Origin: Gemmatimonadota bacterium
GTDB taxonomy: Bacteria > Latescibacterota > UBA2968 > UBA8231
DNA length: 64,000 nucleotides
Direction: 5' to 3'
Assembly: GCA_028875335.1 (NCBI GenBank)
Contig: JAPPEF010000338.1
Coordinates: 20,760-84,759, forward strand
The notes below the pieces were generated by a model. It was given only the letters and a program-made list of their open reading frames with translations, had not been told where the DNA came from and made no database searches. This document shows positions 1-13,290 of this stretch, in pieces. The stretch's first letter is position 1; every line of letters starts with the position of its first letter. Made by a program: the position numbers and the translations under genes.

Positions 1-670
1 CATAGCCACTCTGCCGCAGTAGGGTAAAGAGCCGCTCCCACGGGTAATCGCTCCACAACTCGGTAATGTGGACCAAGGCAATGGCGTCCTGCAAGGAGGT
101 GAAACTGCCGTCGATGGAGCCGTCGACTAGGTCCGTCGCATTGGAGTTCCAGCAGACGAAGACATTGTCGTGGCCGGCGTAATCGAGGATCTTGCGGATG
201 TTGGCAGGATCCGAGGTCGTGCGACCGTGGACCTCCAAGCGGATCTGTACCCCCAGATCGCGGGCAAATTCGCCGCACTCGCGCAAGCTGACGCCGATCT
301 GCTCCAGGGTCTGCTCGATGGGGACTTCCTCATTTACGTGGACGTTGTTGGGGCGAACTTTGACTCCGCCGACTCCGAGATCGTGGGCCAAGCGCACGTA
401 TTCTTTGGTCCCGTCGATGTGGCTTCGCAAAACCTGTGGATCAACAGAGTCGTATTCAAAGGCACTGCCCAACCCTACCAGTTCGACCGATGAATCGGCA
501 AAGCGCTTCTTGACCTCGGTCCGCTCGGCTGCACTGAGCGCCACTTCGACCCCATGGGCATGCGTCGTCCGCAGTTCCACTCCGGAAAAACCTGTCTCTT
601 CGCAATGGGCAATCAACGTCTCTAAATCCCAATCGCGGCCTAAATTATAGGTGACCATACCAAGCTTCAC
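1..670 (-). CDS. Sugar phosphate isomerase/epimerase, TIM-barrel family (partial, C-terminus cut)
   Basis: The minus strand from 670 reads continuously to the left edge (about 223 codons) without a stop. The product begins VKLGMVTYNLGRDW and has the pattern of xylose-isomerase-like TIM-barrel epimerases: a GFSGVELR strand, a GGVKVRP strand, IRLEVHG and a VFVCWNSN strand, followed by LVHITELW. These strands supply the metal-binding Glu/His/Asp residues in the family. The start is GTG at 670, overlapping the stop of the upstream amidohydrolase (shared GTGA), with a G-rich Shine-Dalgarno run about 8 nt before it. The two are therefore translationally coupled and probably catabolise the same kind of sugar or amide compound. 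The substrate cannot be named. Confidence 0.85.
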   Translation of the reverse strand, partial: MKLGMVTYNLGRDWDLETLIAHCEETGFSGVELRTTHAHGVEVALSAAERTEVKKRFADSSVELVGLGSAFEYDSVDPQVLRSHIDGTKEYVRLAHDLGVGGVKVRPNNVHVNEEVPIEQTLEQIGVSLRECGEFARDLGVQIRLEVHGRTTSDPANIRKILDYAGHDNVFVCWNSNATDLVDGSIDGSFTSLQDAIALVHITELWSDYPWERLFTLLRQSGY

Positions 671-2022
671 GTTGCATTCCCCCCTGTTTGCTCACCGGCG
701 AAGAGTTCCCGGTGAAAGATTGCCTTTTGCTGTTGTAGATATTCGCCCTTGCTCATGTTGGGTGCATGATTTTGCAGGATGTCCCGGGCTGTGGACGCAT
801 CGCTGTACAGCAGGTCAATGGCCATCATGGCCAGGACCTTGGCCGGGGCGAGGTACCCAGCGGCAGGGTCGGCGATGCCCCAATCAGGGCCGTGGACCAC
901 GCCGCTGGCTCCGGTCATAGCCGGGTGGAGCACGGGCATGATCTGGCTGAGGTCGCCAGCGTCGGTGGAGCCGCCGCCGTGGGGGTAATCCCGGTACTGA
1001 TCAGGGCCGAAGATCCGCGCGGCATTGTCCTTGAAAAGCTCCCCTAAGTCGGGATCATTGCACAGCGGCAGATAGCCGGGGACGGTTTCGATCTCAACCG
1101 AACAGCCAAGGGCAACCGCCGCTCCCCGTAGCGCCCGATCGACCTTGTGAGACGCATCGAGCATCGCCTCGGTGGTGCGGGCGCGGACGTAGGTTTCCAG
1201 CCGTACCTCTGCCGGGATGATATTGACCAGATCGCCCCCCTTAGTGATGATCGGATGCACCCGCACGCAGTCTTGGTCGCGGAAAGTCTCGCGCTGGGCG
1301 TCAATCGCGCTGAGGGCGAGCGTCGCTGCGCTGAGCGCGTTGATGCCTTTCTCCGGTGCGCCCCCGGCGTGGGCAGCCCGGCCAATGAAACGCACGTTCT
1401 TGGCCAAGAAGCCATTGGACGAACGAGCGATCCCCACCGCCCCCTCGGCTTGGGACGAACTCTTGGTGTGGATCATCACGGCCATATCCACGTCGTCGAA
1501 GTGACCCAATTCGACCAGTTCGGGCTTGCCCCCGAGAAACGCGATCTTGCCTTCTTCGACAAGTCCTAAGCGATAGCCTATTTCGACGTATTCTTCTGCG
1601 GGCACGGCGAAAAACGCGATTTCCCCAGCTAGTTCCTCGCTGACGCCGGCCGCTACAAGCCCGTAAGCGGCCCCTACCATTCCGGCGATCTGGGCGTTGT
1701 GGCCACAGGCGTGTGCCGCCCCAGTTGCCGGATCGGCGCGCGGATGATCGGGCACAATAAGCGCGTCGAGCTCACCCATTAGCGCCACAGTCGGCCCTGA
1801 TTGCTGCCCTTTGAGCCGGGCCTTCACACCGGTCAACGCTAGTTCTCGCTCGTACCGCAATCCGAGATCGGCAAAACTTTCGCAGACGCGGCGAGCCGTC
1901 TGCTCTTCCTTAAAGCCCAATTCGGGCTGGTCCATGATGGCTTCTCCCAGCCCGATGATCTGCTCGCTCTGCTGATCAATGGCCGCGCAGACAGCGGCCT
2001 TTAATTCCTCTTTGCTTCGCAT
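667..2022 (-). CDS. M20D-family amidohydrolase (AbgB-like)
   Basis: A predicted cytosolic metallo-amidohydrolase of about 451 residues that would hydrolyse an amide or N-acyl bond using bound metal. Family signatures include GELDALIVPDHP, the metal-binding AHACGHN, the catalytic Glu pair in AVPAEEY, a dimerisation/lid segment near the middle (FLAKNVRFIGRAAHAGG) and a late His in VVHGPDWG. The reading frame stays open further upstream, but ATG at 2022 is preferred: GGAG lies 6 nt before it and the extension looks non-coding. It overlaps the downstream sugar isomerase by 4 nt. The M20D family includes p-aminobenzoyl-glutamate and indole-acetyl-amino-acid hydrolases; the true substrate here is unknown. 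Confidence 0.9.
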   Translation of the reverse strand: MRSKEELKAAVCAAIDQQSEQIIGLGEAIMDQPELGFKEEQTARRVCESFADLGLRYERELALTGVKARLKGQQSGPTVALMGELDALIVPDHPRADPATGAAHACGHNAQIAGMVGAAYGLVAAGVSEELAGEIAFFAVPAEEYVEIGYRLGLVEEGKIAFLGGKPELVELGHFDDVDMAVMIHTKSSSQAEGAVGIARSSNGFLAKNVRFIGRAAHAGGAPEKGINALSAATLALSAIDAQRETFRDQDCVRVHPIITKGGDLVNIIPAEVRLETYVRARTTEAMLDASHKVDRALRGAAVALGCSVEIETVPGYLPLCNDPDLGELFKDNAARIFGPDQYRDYPHGGGSTDAGDLSQIMPVLHPAMTGASGVVHGPDWGIADPAAGYLAPAKVLAMMAIDLLYSDASTARDILQNHAPNMSKGEYLQQQKAIFHRELFAGEQTGGNAT

Positions 2023-2169
2023 AAATCTCCGTCTTTTTAGGTCGGCCAGTATAGCCGGAGTCTCTGGAGTTGTCAAGCAGTTCCCTGGCTTGCGCAGGTA
2101 TAGCACACCCCTTAATTTTTTGAGGCCGTAAGCCTTTGCCCAGCCTTAAACTCGTCCAGAGCCATTGCA

Positions 2170-2538
2170 TTGTACAAAATCCTTATCATCGACCGCAATC
2201 CCATATTTGGTGCCACTCTCGCTGGACTGCTTGAACGGGCCGGCTATCAGGTCGAAGTCGCCAACCAACTGGCCGACGGACTTGACCATCACCGACTCAA
2301 CGCCCCGGACTTAGTCCTCCTCGGCGTCGAAGTCGACGACCCCGCTCCTTTTGTCGCGGCGAGTCGTTTGCTCGACAACACCAAGCTTATCGCCTTCCTG
2401 CCTCGCCAAAGGCGCTCATCCGACGACCTGCAAGAGGTGCTGCAATCCCTCAAGGGGTGCCCCATTTTTTACAAGCCCTTTCGCACCGAGGATGTCCTCG
2501 CTGCTATCGCCGCAGAATTAGTGCCGCACAAGACCTGA
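2170..2538 (+). CDS. Stand-alone receiver-like protein lacking the phospho-acceptor Asp
   Basis: A 122-residue protein that is a response-regulator receiver fold and nothing else. It starts with beta strand YKILIIDRN, where D8 matches part of the acidic pocket. The central strand DLVLLGVEV has Gly at about residue 52 where the phospho-accepting Asp normally sits. The C-terminal FYKPF motif retains the conserved Lys at about 102. The start is TTG at 2170, as no better in-frame start is seen, and the ribosome site is weak. It diverges from the amidohydrolase and ends 3 nt from the convergent SDR gene. It is probably an atypical receiver acting by protein binding rather than phosphorylation. No kinase gene is nearby. 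Confidence 0.7.
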   Translation: MYKILIIDRNPIFGATLAGLLERAGYQVEVANQLADGLDHHRLNAPDLVLLGVEVDDPAPFVAASRLLDNTKLIAFLPRQRRSSDDLQEVLQSLKGCPIFYKPFRTEDVLAAIAAELVPHKT

Positions 2539-2541
2539 GCC

Positions 2542-3519
2542 TCAGCCGTGCGGCAACACCCCGATGTCTTCGCCGCGCTGATAGTTAAGCGCATCGACCA
2601 TCATCCGCACGATGTCGTAACTAGGGCTGAATCCCAAGTATTCCTCGGCCTTGCGCAGGTTGAATTCGTAAAAGGTGGGAATGGCTCTCACCGCAGCTTC
2701 GACGTGGGGCATATCGCGCAATGCGGCGAGCCGGTAGCTGACCTCGTCCCAGGTAAAAGGGCGCGGCCCAGCTAACTGGAATGTCTCGCCCAACGCCCTC
2801 TCTTTACCCAAGGCACAAAGGCAACCATGTACGATGTCGCGCACATCGGCGATGTGCTTTTTAAAGGGACGATCGCGCTGGTCTTTTAGCAACACTGCGC
2901 ACTCTTCGCCCTGCCACAGCGCAGTCAATTCCGGGTGCACCTCCTTCATCTTGCTCAGGTAGAACTGCGGGAACGCCAAAATTTCATCGACTGCCTGTAC
3001 CATGGCGAAACGCAAGATCGTCGTCGGCACTTGGTACCCCTGCCAATAGCCGTTGCACAATTCCTCGCCCAACGCCTTCGTCAAGGCATACGCTCCCTTG
3101 GGCACGCGCGGCGTCCGTTCGTCAATGGGCGCGCTCATACCACCGGGGACGTACTTGTCGTACAGCGCATCCGAACTGGCGAACAGAAATTGGCCCATTC
3201 CCTTCACTCGGCGCACGGCTTCCAGCATGTTGAAAGTGCCACGCACGTTGATTTCGAAGAACTCCTCGTCGGTAAAAGGACCTCCGCCCTGAAAGGCCGC
3301 CCCCAAGTGATAGACGGCTTCGATTCCCTCGACCGCCTGTTCGACTACAGCCGGATCAGTCAAACTCCCCTCGACGAGTTCGACCTGCATCTTCTTGAGA
3401 TTTTCCACTCGCGGATCTCGGGGCCAGACCAATCCTCGGAGTTGGTGGCCGCGCTCGACGAGTTGTTTGGCTAAGTTGGCACCTATGCGACCGGTAACGC
3501 CAGTAATCAATATCCGCAC
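2542..3519 (-). CDS. NAD(P)-dependent epimerase/dehydratase (extended SDR)
   Basis: A cytosolic 325-residue extended short-chain dehydrogenase/reductase. The N-terminus carries the Rossmann glycine motif TGVTGRIG after strand MRILI. A nucleotide-binding segment (VYHLGAAFQGG), the active-site strand FLFASSDALY and the catalytic YALTK (YxxxK) follow. The later part is variable and holds the substrate pocket, consistent with nucleotide-sugar epimerases, dehydratases or related reductases. Length is normal and the ATG start is the first residue of the fold. It diverges from the USP-EIIA gene across about 160 nt and converges on the receiver-like gene. The substrate is unknown. Confidence 0.88.
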   Translation of the reverse strand: MRILITGVTGRIGANLAKQLVERGHQLRGLVWPRDPRVENLKKMQVELVEGSLTDPAVVEQAVEGIEAVYHLGAAFQGGGPFTDEEFFEINVRGTFNMLEAVRRVKGMGQFLFASSDALYDKYVPGGMSAPIDERTPRVPKGAYALTKALGEELCNGYWQGYQVPTTILRFAMVQAVDEILAFPQFYLSKMKEVHPELTALWQGEECAVLLKDQRDRPFKKHIADVRDIVHGCLCALGKERALGETFQLAGPRPFTWDEVSYRLAALRDMPHVEAAVRAIPTFYEFNLRKAEEYLGFSPSYDIVRMMVDALNYQRGEDIGVLPHG

Positions 3520-3682
3520 GCAAACCTCCCGGTTGAATTGCCAACAACAAACCGCACCGCACCGCCGCTGGCAACCCCACTATGCGAGAAAGAAGACTGG
3601 AAAAGATGACGGTCTGTTTTATATTTATAGATAGTGCTTAGTACTGCCTGGCTGGTCCTTGGCTTGATGCTCAACAACGAAG

Positions 3683-4963
3683 ATGTCACCTGCTCAACTC
3701 CGCCTTCTAGTCCCTCTCGAAAATCCGCACCAAGAGCACAACCTCGTCGACTTGGCTGCGACCCTTGCCCCTTCGCCTTGGGGCGAGTTGCACCTGACCC
3801 ACATCCTGACGCCCGACGCTGAACCGTTGCCCGATATAGAACAAGCGCTCCAAGTTTTGGCCGACCGGGCCATGGCCCACGACATCGGCACTATCGCGCA
3901 TTTGGAAAAAGACGAGGATGTGACGAGCGGAATTCAGCGGGCTGTCCGCCGTTGGAGCTGCAACATGATGCTCATGGCCTGGAAAGCCAGTGTCGAGCGC
4001 GACGCAATCCTATCTGCGCCCAACCGCGCTCTGACCAAGGCCATCGACGTCGATACCTTGATTTTTAAGGAAAAGAAGAGTGGGCCGGTGCGCCGGATTC
4101 TCGTGCCTTTCGGCGGCGGCAATCACGCGCTAGTAGGTGTGCAAATCGCCTACGATCTGGCCCAGGCCTGGGGTGCTGATCTGGAAATTCTCCGCATCGT
4201 CCGCGACACCCGAGCCCCCTCCGATCCGATTCTCCAGCGCTACTGTGCACAGCTAGCTGCAGACACGCGCTTGCAGCTAGAGCTGCTGAAGATCGACGTG
4301 CCGTTGACTGTACTCCCGGCCGTCGATGTGGTCCCGGCCATCGTCGAAAGGGCGCAAAGCCACGATTTGATCGTACTCGGTGCCTCGAACGACTGGCGCC
4401 AAGAGGAACACCTTGCTGGCTCCATCCCTGATGAAATTGCCTATCAGGTGCCCTGTTCGGTGCTAATGGTCCGCTCGGCCGCGGCCAACGACCTGCAACT
4501 AAGTCGCATTTTCTGGGAACACACCATCCGCTTGGACCTCACCCCCAAGGACAAGTGGGATGCTATCGCCCAGATGGTCGATGCGTTAATAGAAGAAAAA
4601 CAGATCCCCGCCAGCGAACGCCAGACCGTACTTGAGGCCGCGCTCGACCGCGAGCGCAAAGGCTCGACCTCGCTAGGGCACAGTACAGCCATCCCCCATG
4701 CGCCCATCCCCGATCTGGATGGGATCATCGGCTGCTTGGGGATTTGCCGGCAAGGCATCGACTTTGAAGGTCCCACCCCGGAGCCGGTGCACTTCATCTT
4801 CCTGCTGCTGACCCCGGAACAAAACTACCGCAGTTACATCCCAATCCTCGCCCAGATCGCGACCTTGATGCATACCGATACTACCCATCGCGACATGCTC
4901 GCCTCGCAGACGCCTGCAGAAGTAACAGCCGTCCTCAAACGCCTGCCGCAACCGCGCCGCTAA
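3683..4963 (+). CDS. Universal stress protein tandem domains fused to a PTS EIIA-like domain
   Basis: A 426-residue fusion. Residues 1-125 form a divergent USP-like domain (LRLLVPLENP). Residues 130-265 form a clearer USP domain starting RRILVPFGGG and ending with LIVLGASN, LAGSIPDEI and SVLMVRS, the nucleotide-binding pattern of UspA proteins. Residues 278-426 match a type-2 PTS EIIA (fructose/nitrogen type), with the putative phosphorylatable His339 in STAIPHAP and the C-terminal FIFLLLTPEQ strand. No EI, HPr, EIIB or transporter is nearby, so a signalling role linking phosphotransfer to stress sensing is inferred rather than sugar uptake. It converges on nth, with stop codons overlapping by 4 nt. 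Confidence 0.82.
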   Translation: MSPAQLRLLVPLENPHQEHNLVDLAATLAPSPWGELHLTHILTPDAEPLPDIEQALQVLADRAMAHDIGTIAHLEKDEDVTSGIQRAVRRWSCNMMLMAWKASVERDAILSAPNRALTKAIDVDTLIFKEKKSGPVRRILVPFGGGNHALVGVQIAYDLAQAWGADLEILRIVRDTRAPSDPILQRYCAQLAADTRLQLELLKIDVPLTVLPAVDVVPAIVERAQSHDLIVLGASNDWRQEEHLAGSIPDEIAYQVPCSVLMVRSAAANDLQLSRIFWEHTIRLDLTPKDKWDAIAQMVDALIEEKQIPASERQTVLEAALDRERKGSTSLGHSTAIPHAPIPDLDGIIGCLGICRQGIDFEGPTPEPVHFIFLLLTPEQNYRSYIPILAQIATLMHTDTTHRDMLASQTPAEVTAVLKRLPQPRR

Positions 4964-5610
4964 GTCCTCTCGATCTGGCTGGCAAAATAATCGCAATGCG
5001 GCATGAGTGTGCATTCGTTGCACAGGGGCTTGCGCGCCTTACACACGTAGCGACCGTGCAAAACCACGCGCTGTCCAAAAGCCGTCCACTCCTCGTCCGG
5101 CAGTAGTTGGGCCAAGGCCATTTCGACCTTGCCTGGATCCCTTTCTGCGGTCAGTCCCAAGCGCCGACTCACCCGACCTACGTGCGTATCTACCACGATG
5201 CCGGGCACCCCATATACGTTACCGAGGATGACATTGGCACTTTTGCGACCAATGCCAGGCAAGCGAGTCAAGGCGTCCATGTGCCCGGGGACTTGGCCAT
5301 CGTGCTCGTCAATGAGCATGGCCATAGCCGCGCGGATGTTTTTGGCCTTTTGCCGATAGAAACCAGTCGAGCGGATATCTTCCTCCAACTCCTCGGCTTC
5401 CACCGCCACGTAGTCGGCTGCGCACTGGTATTTTTTGAATAGCACTGCGGTAACTTCGTTGACCTTGACATCCGTGCTCTGCGCCGCGAGCACAGTGGCC
5501 ACCATCAGTTCCAAAGGATTGCTGTAGTTGAGCTCCACCCTCGCTGCGGGAATGGTTTTTTTTAGTTCTTTACAGACGATCTGTGCCCGCTCGACTTCTC
5601 GTTCCCCCAC
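4960..5610 (-). CDS. nth: Endonuclease III (DNA glycosylase/AP lyase)
   Basis: A base-excision repair enzyme that removes oxidised pyrimidines and cleaves the AP site. The 216 residues match the usual family length. Visible motifs are the helix-hairpin-helix LPGIGRKSANVILG with the catalytic Lys, VDTHVGRVSRRLGL with the catalytic Asp, and a C-terminal 4Fe-4S ligand set with spacing C-x6-C-x2-C-x5-C starting at VCKARKPLC. The frame is open much further upstream, overlapping the glycosyltransferase. GTG at 5610 is chosen because AAGGA lies 7 nt before it, it falls 15 nt after the previous stop, and it gives the normal family length. Confidence 0.93.
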   Translation of the reverse strand: MGEREVERAQIVCKELKKTIPAARVELNYSNPLELMVATVLAAQSTDVKVNEVTAVLFKKYQCAADYVAVEAEELEEDIRSTGFYRQKAKNIRAAMAMLIDEHDGQVPGHMDALTRLPGIGRKSANVILGNVYGVPGIVVDTHVGRVSRRLGLTAERDPGKVEMALAQLLPDEEWTAFGQRVVLHGRYVCKARKPLCNECTLMPHCDYFASQIERT

Positions 5611-5624
5611 TTCGACTTCCTTCT

Positions 5625-6821
5625 TCAGCGTCGGGACGGTTGGGATAGCTCGACGTTGGTACCAGCCCTGCGCACGCGCCGACCCCATAAATGGACGCGG
5701 CCCTTCCAGCGGAAAATCCCCAAGCAGCCAACGCTGCCGACTAAAACTACGTGCAGGGGTTGCAACAAGGCCCAAAGAGGAAAATAGCGGCGCAATTCGC
5801 GCCGGCCCGATAGCAATATTCCGCCATTAAATACATTCCACTCGCCCCACACTTTTGCCCCCACCGCGCCTAAAGTCCACAGGGGATCCAGCAAGCTGGC
5901 CAAACACAGCAAGGGAGCCATGAGCGTCGCCCAGTTCAAAGCGTATGTGAGCAGCATATAGCCGAAAAAAAGCGGATCTAGGCGGGCGAGGACCGGGGCA
6001 TTGGAAGCCCAGCGGCTGCGCTGGCCGAATAACCCACCCCAAGATCCTGCCACTGGATGCCGCACAAAGGTCGCTGGCTGATCGGCAAAGACAATAGACC
6101 ACCGACCCGAGCGGCGCATGGCCTGCATGAGCAGCACATCGTCTCCAGAAGCCCGGTGCATGATCTTTTCATAACCGCCAACGTCGAAAAACGCCTCCCG
6201 CAAAAAGGCCAAATTCTGCCCGGAAGCCGCCATGGGATGACCCCAACCGGCGCTGCCCCATATGCAAGCCATTAAGCAAGTGAAGTCAACGGCCTCGTAT
6301 CCCTGACGCCAACCCTTGATCTCGGACGGCGAACCGATTTGCGAAAAGCCGATGACCATGCCTACCCCGTCGGCAAAGTGCGACAACATTCCGCGAATCC
6401 ACCCCGGAGCGACCTGACAGTCGGCGTCCGTGGTGAGGATCACCTCCCCCCGCGCTTCGGCGATCCCTAAGCTGAGCGCGGCCTTCTTGGAACCTGACCC
6501 TTCGGTGCGCAGCAATCGCACGGACGCAGTCTCCCCGTTGAACTCGCGCACGATATGGCCAGTGCCATCGGTGGAGCCGTCATCAACAATGATGATTTCG
6601 TAGCAATCTTGGGGATAATCCTGCGCTAGCAGGGCGCGCAGGCAGGAGGCGATATGCGCGGCTTCGTTGCGGGCGGCGACGACAACCGAGACCGACTGGA
6701 TGCGCTCGGCATTGGCATTGTCGGGACGGCGGCGCATCCCGGCGATGAACCAACAAGCCCCGAGCAAGTAGGCCAGCGTACAGAACGCCAAGAGGTATTC
6801 GGGCGCGGACAGCGCAGGCAT
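5625..6821 (-). CDS. Family 2 glycosyltransferase, membrane-anchored, processive type
   Basis: About 398 residues. An N-terminal membrane segment (LLAFCTLAYLLGACWFIAG) precedes a GT-A domain with SVSVVVAARNEA, the nucleotide-binding IIIVDDGSTDGT, the DxD-like TTDADC, the acceptor/base region SGDDVLL and QRSRWASN, which matches the QxxRW motif of processive polysaccharide synthases. C-terminal hydrophobic segments follow. It would transfer sugar from a nucleotide donor at the inner membrane, plausibly for an exopolysaccharide or glycolipid. The ATG at 6821 overlaps the stop of the radical SAM gene (TAATG), with AAGGG just before it. It sits in a four-gene run with a Wzi-like gene. Donor and product are unknown. 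Confidence 0.87.
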   Translation of the reverse strand: MPALSAPEYLLAFCTLAYLLGACWFIAGMRRRPDNANAERIQSVSVVVAARNEAAHIASCLRALLAQDYPQDCYEIIIVDDGSTDGTGHIVREFNGETASVRLLRTEGSGSKKAALSLGIAEARGEVILTTDADCQVAPGWIRGMLSHFADGVGMVIGFSQIGSPSEIKGWRQGYEAVDFTCLMACIWGSAGWGHPMAASGQNLAFLREAFFDVGGYEKIMHRASGDDVLLMQAMRRSGRWSIVFADQPATFVRHPVAGSWGGLFGQRSRWASNAPVLARLDPLFFGYMLLTYALNWATLMAPLLCLASLLDPLWTLGAVGAKVWGEWNVFNGGILLSGRRELRRYFPLWALLQPLHVVLVGSVGCLGIFRWKGRVHLWGRRVRRAGTNVELSQPSRR

Positions 6822-7888
6822 TATCCCTTGATTTCCTTGATCAGCGAGAACATGCCTCGATAGCCTTCGGAACAGTTGCGGCACATGTCGAAGCTATTGC
6901 GGTCGGCGAGGACCTGACGGCGAAAGTCCATATAGGCCCGGCTGCGCCAGATTTCGTCAAAAGAGCGGCCGTTGAAGGCCTGCCCCATGCCAAAGTCGAC
7001 GTCCTTGTCGAAACAGCAGGGCGCGACCGCTCCGTTCCAATTGACCATCGAGCTGTACCACAGCACCTTGCAACCCCGCGTAGGCTGCCCCTTGACCACC
7101 AGTTCGTCCTCCGCACGCTCGTAGCGGCTGTACTGTTCATTCTCAGGTAAGAACTCTTCGGCGTCCGCATCCGTGTAAATCTGGGCGGTCTTGACCAAAA
7201 ACTTGTCAACGCGCAGGTCCTTGGCCAGCGCTTCGGCCGTGGCCAGATCGCGCTCGTTGTGTTTCATAACGATGAATTGCAAGTTGATCAGCGGTGTCTG
7301 AGACCCCAGCGCCTCTTTGGCTGCGACCAGCAGGCGCACCCCGGAGAAGACGCGCTCGATTTGGCCTCCGACCCGGTATTGTTCGTACGTTTCTTGATCG
7401 ACCCCGTCTAGCGAGACAATCATCTCGTCCAGCCCGGACTCGACGATGGCCTGCGCCTGCTCCGGGTTGCGGACGAAGTGGCCGTTGGTGCTGGTGAAGG
7501 TGAAGATGCCGCGGTCGCTGGCGTAGCGCACCATCTGGTTGAAGCACTTGTTGATATATGGCTCGCCTTGGTTCCACAGCATCATCATAAAGACCTCACT
7601 GCCGAGTTCGTCAACCAGCTTTTTGAAGTCCTCCAAACCCATAGTGCCTCGGGGGCGACGCATCTCGCCATTGCCTGAAGGACACAAGGGACACTTGAGG
7701 TTGCAAAAGTTGGTCGGCTCGACCATGAGCATAAAAGGACGGCCCCACACGATAGGTCGGCGGGTCATCCAAGACAGCCCCATGGACGCCAAAACAGCGA
7801 GAAAATTGCCCAGCCGCTTCCAGGAAAATGCGCGGGCGTAGCGCCGAACGTAGCGCGGCAGTGCTTTAGGCGTGATTAGGTAGGCCAA
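6821..7888 (-). CDS. Radical SAM/SPASM domain protein
   Basis: About 355 residues. The radical SAM cluster motif CNLKCPLCPSG (CxxxCxxC) follows MLMVEPTNF, and the GNQGEP-like region is present as LWNQGEPYINK. TFTSTNGHF and EMIVSLDG are typical SAM-barrel strands. The C-terminal region has SPASM-type cysteines: GCKVLW, APCCFD and FDMCRNCSEG. It probably binds an auxiliary Fe-S cluster and modifies a sugar, lipid or peptide. TTG at 7888 is chosen because AAAGGAG lies 5 nt upstream and this places the start after the previous glycosyltransferase stop at 7902. Its position between two glycosyltransferases suggests a role in the same polymer or glycolipid pathway. Confidence 0.87.
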   Translation of the reverse strand: MAYLITPKALPRYVRRYARAFSWKRLGNFLAVLASMGLSWMTRRPIVWGRPFMLMVEPTNFCNLKCPLCPSGNGEMRRPRGTMGLEDFKKLVDELGSEVFMMMLWNQGEPYINKCFNQMVRYASDRGIFTFTSTNGHFVRNPEQAQAIVESGLDEMIVSLDGVDQETYEQYRVGGQIERVFSGVRLLVAAKEALGSQTPLINLQFIVMKHNERDLATAEALAKDLRVDKFLVKTAQIYTDADAEEFLPENEQYSRYERAEDELVVKGQPTRGCKVLWYSSMVNWNGAVAPCCFDKDVDFGMGQAFNGRSFDEIWRSRAYMDFRRQVLADRNSFDMCRNCSEGYRGMFSLIKEIKG

Positions 7889-7901
7889 ATCAGCTCCTTT
7901 A

Positions 7902-9014
7902 TCAGGTTTTCCAGCGAAACCATCCCCAACGGCCAACGACCGTAAAAATTAGCACATAGGGAATATATAAAACTTCCGCTAGTGGCAAATAGCGCAGGAG
8001 CGCACCCTCCTCGGGCGTGGCCATCCGCTTGAGCAGCAAAAGGTCAACGGCCCAGCGCATAAACCACACACCCGCGACCCAGCTATTCCAGCTTTGGGTC
8101 CAGAGCATCTGCACCAGCCCCCAAGCGAGAAAGCCGTGGAACAAATAGACGCCTACGGCCAAATAGAATGCGCGGCCCTTGTAATGGCCTCCTTTGGCCG
8201 CGTGCCGCAGCTTCTGCTGGATCGCATCCGCGAGCTTAGCTGGCGGCGGCTGCGAGAGGACGACGGCTTGGCGGTTAAACGCCATAGTCCACCGGCCTTG
8301 GGCACTCAGCAAACGCATAAAGTACACATCGTCGCCCCCGATCAGATGCCCGATTTGCGCGAAACCATCCAGTTCGTCGTACACTTGGCGGCGGTAGCCC
8401 AAATTGCGACCTGTACAAGACAGCGGATACCCCATGCCAAAGCTGCCTGCCCCCAGTGCCCCAACTCCGATGTTGTCCACGGCCAAAATTTTGGCCAGCA
8501 CGCCAGAGACCGGATCGGGCCGCGCGTACCCGGCGACTAAGCCGACTTCCGGCGCAAAATGCGCCACCATCGAACTAACCCAATCTGCGGGTGGGCGGCA
8601 ATCCGCATCGGTAAAGAGCAATATCTCCCCACTGCTCGCTGCAATCCCCTCGGCTAGCGCGCTTTTCTTCGGGCACTTAAACCGCCCGTCTGGCGCGGCC
8701 TGCACCCCCTTGAGTGCCGGCCAAGTCACCGCCTTTGCGGCTATGATGTCCCAAGTTCGGTCGCGCGAGCGGTCGTCCACGACGATCACTTCAAACGCGC
8801 CCTGATAGTCCTGGTGGGCGAGCGCGTCCAAGCAGTGCGACAAGGTCGCCTCCTCATCGCGCGCGGCGACGATGGCGCTGACCGAGGGCTGATCTCTAAC
8901 TAGGGCCGGGCCAGATCGCCGACCTCTCAAACCGCGCCACAGCCAGAGGATGCTGCCCACGTAGATCGCGCCGCTTAAGAGCAAGCCCGCCTTTTGCAGA
9001 TTCATAAGCTCCAT
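7902..9014 (-). CDS. Family 2 glycosyltransferase, membrane-anchored (paralogue)
   Basis: About 370 residues with the same layout as the downstream paralogue: an N-terminal membrane segment (AGLLLSGAIYVGSILWLW), SVSAIVAARDEE, VIVVDDRSRDRT, LLFTDADC, CTGRNLGYR and GGDDVYFMR, then C-terminal hydrophobic segments. The QxxRW position reads QQKLRHAAK, so the Trp is replaced by His and the enzyme may not be processive. ATG at 9014 has GAGG 8 nt upstream; ATG at 9005 is an alternative. The longer open frame overlaps the Wzi-like gene and is rejected. It is co-directional with, and 13 nt upstream of, the radical SAM start. Confidence 0.86.
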   Translation of the reverse strand: MELMNLQKAGLLLSGAIYVGSILWLWRGLRGRRSGPALVRDQPSVSAIVAARDEEATLSHCLDALAHQDYQGAFEVIVVDDRSRDRTWDIIAAKAVTWPALKGVQAAPDGRFKCPKKSALAEGIAASSGEILLFTDADCRPPADWVSSMVAHFAPEVGLVAGYARPDPVSGVLAKILAVDNIGVGALGAGSFGMGYPLSCTGRNLGYRRQVYDELDGFAQIGHLIGGDDVYFMRLLSAQGRWTMAFNRQAVVLSQPPPAKLADAIQQKLRHAAKGGHYKGRAFYLAVGVYLFHGFLAWGLVQMLWTQSWNSWVAGVWFMRWAVDLLLLKRMATPEEGALLRYLPLAEVLYIPYVLIFTVVGRWGWFRWKT

Positions 9015-9024
9015 AAAGGCAGCC

Positions 9025-13282
<4,258 letters not shown>

Positions 13283-13290
<8 letters not shown>

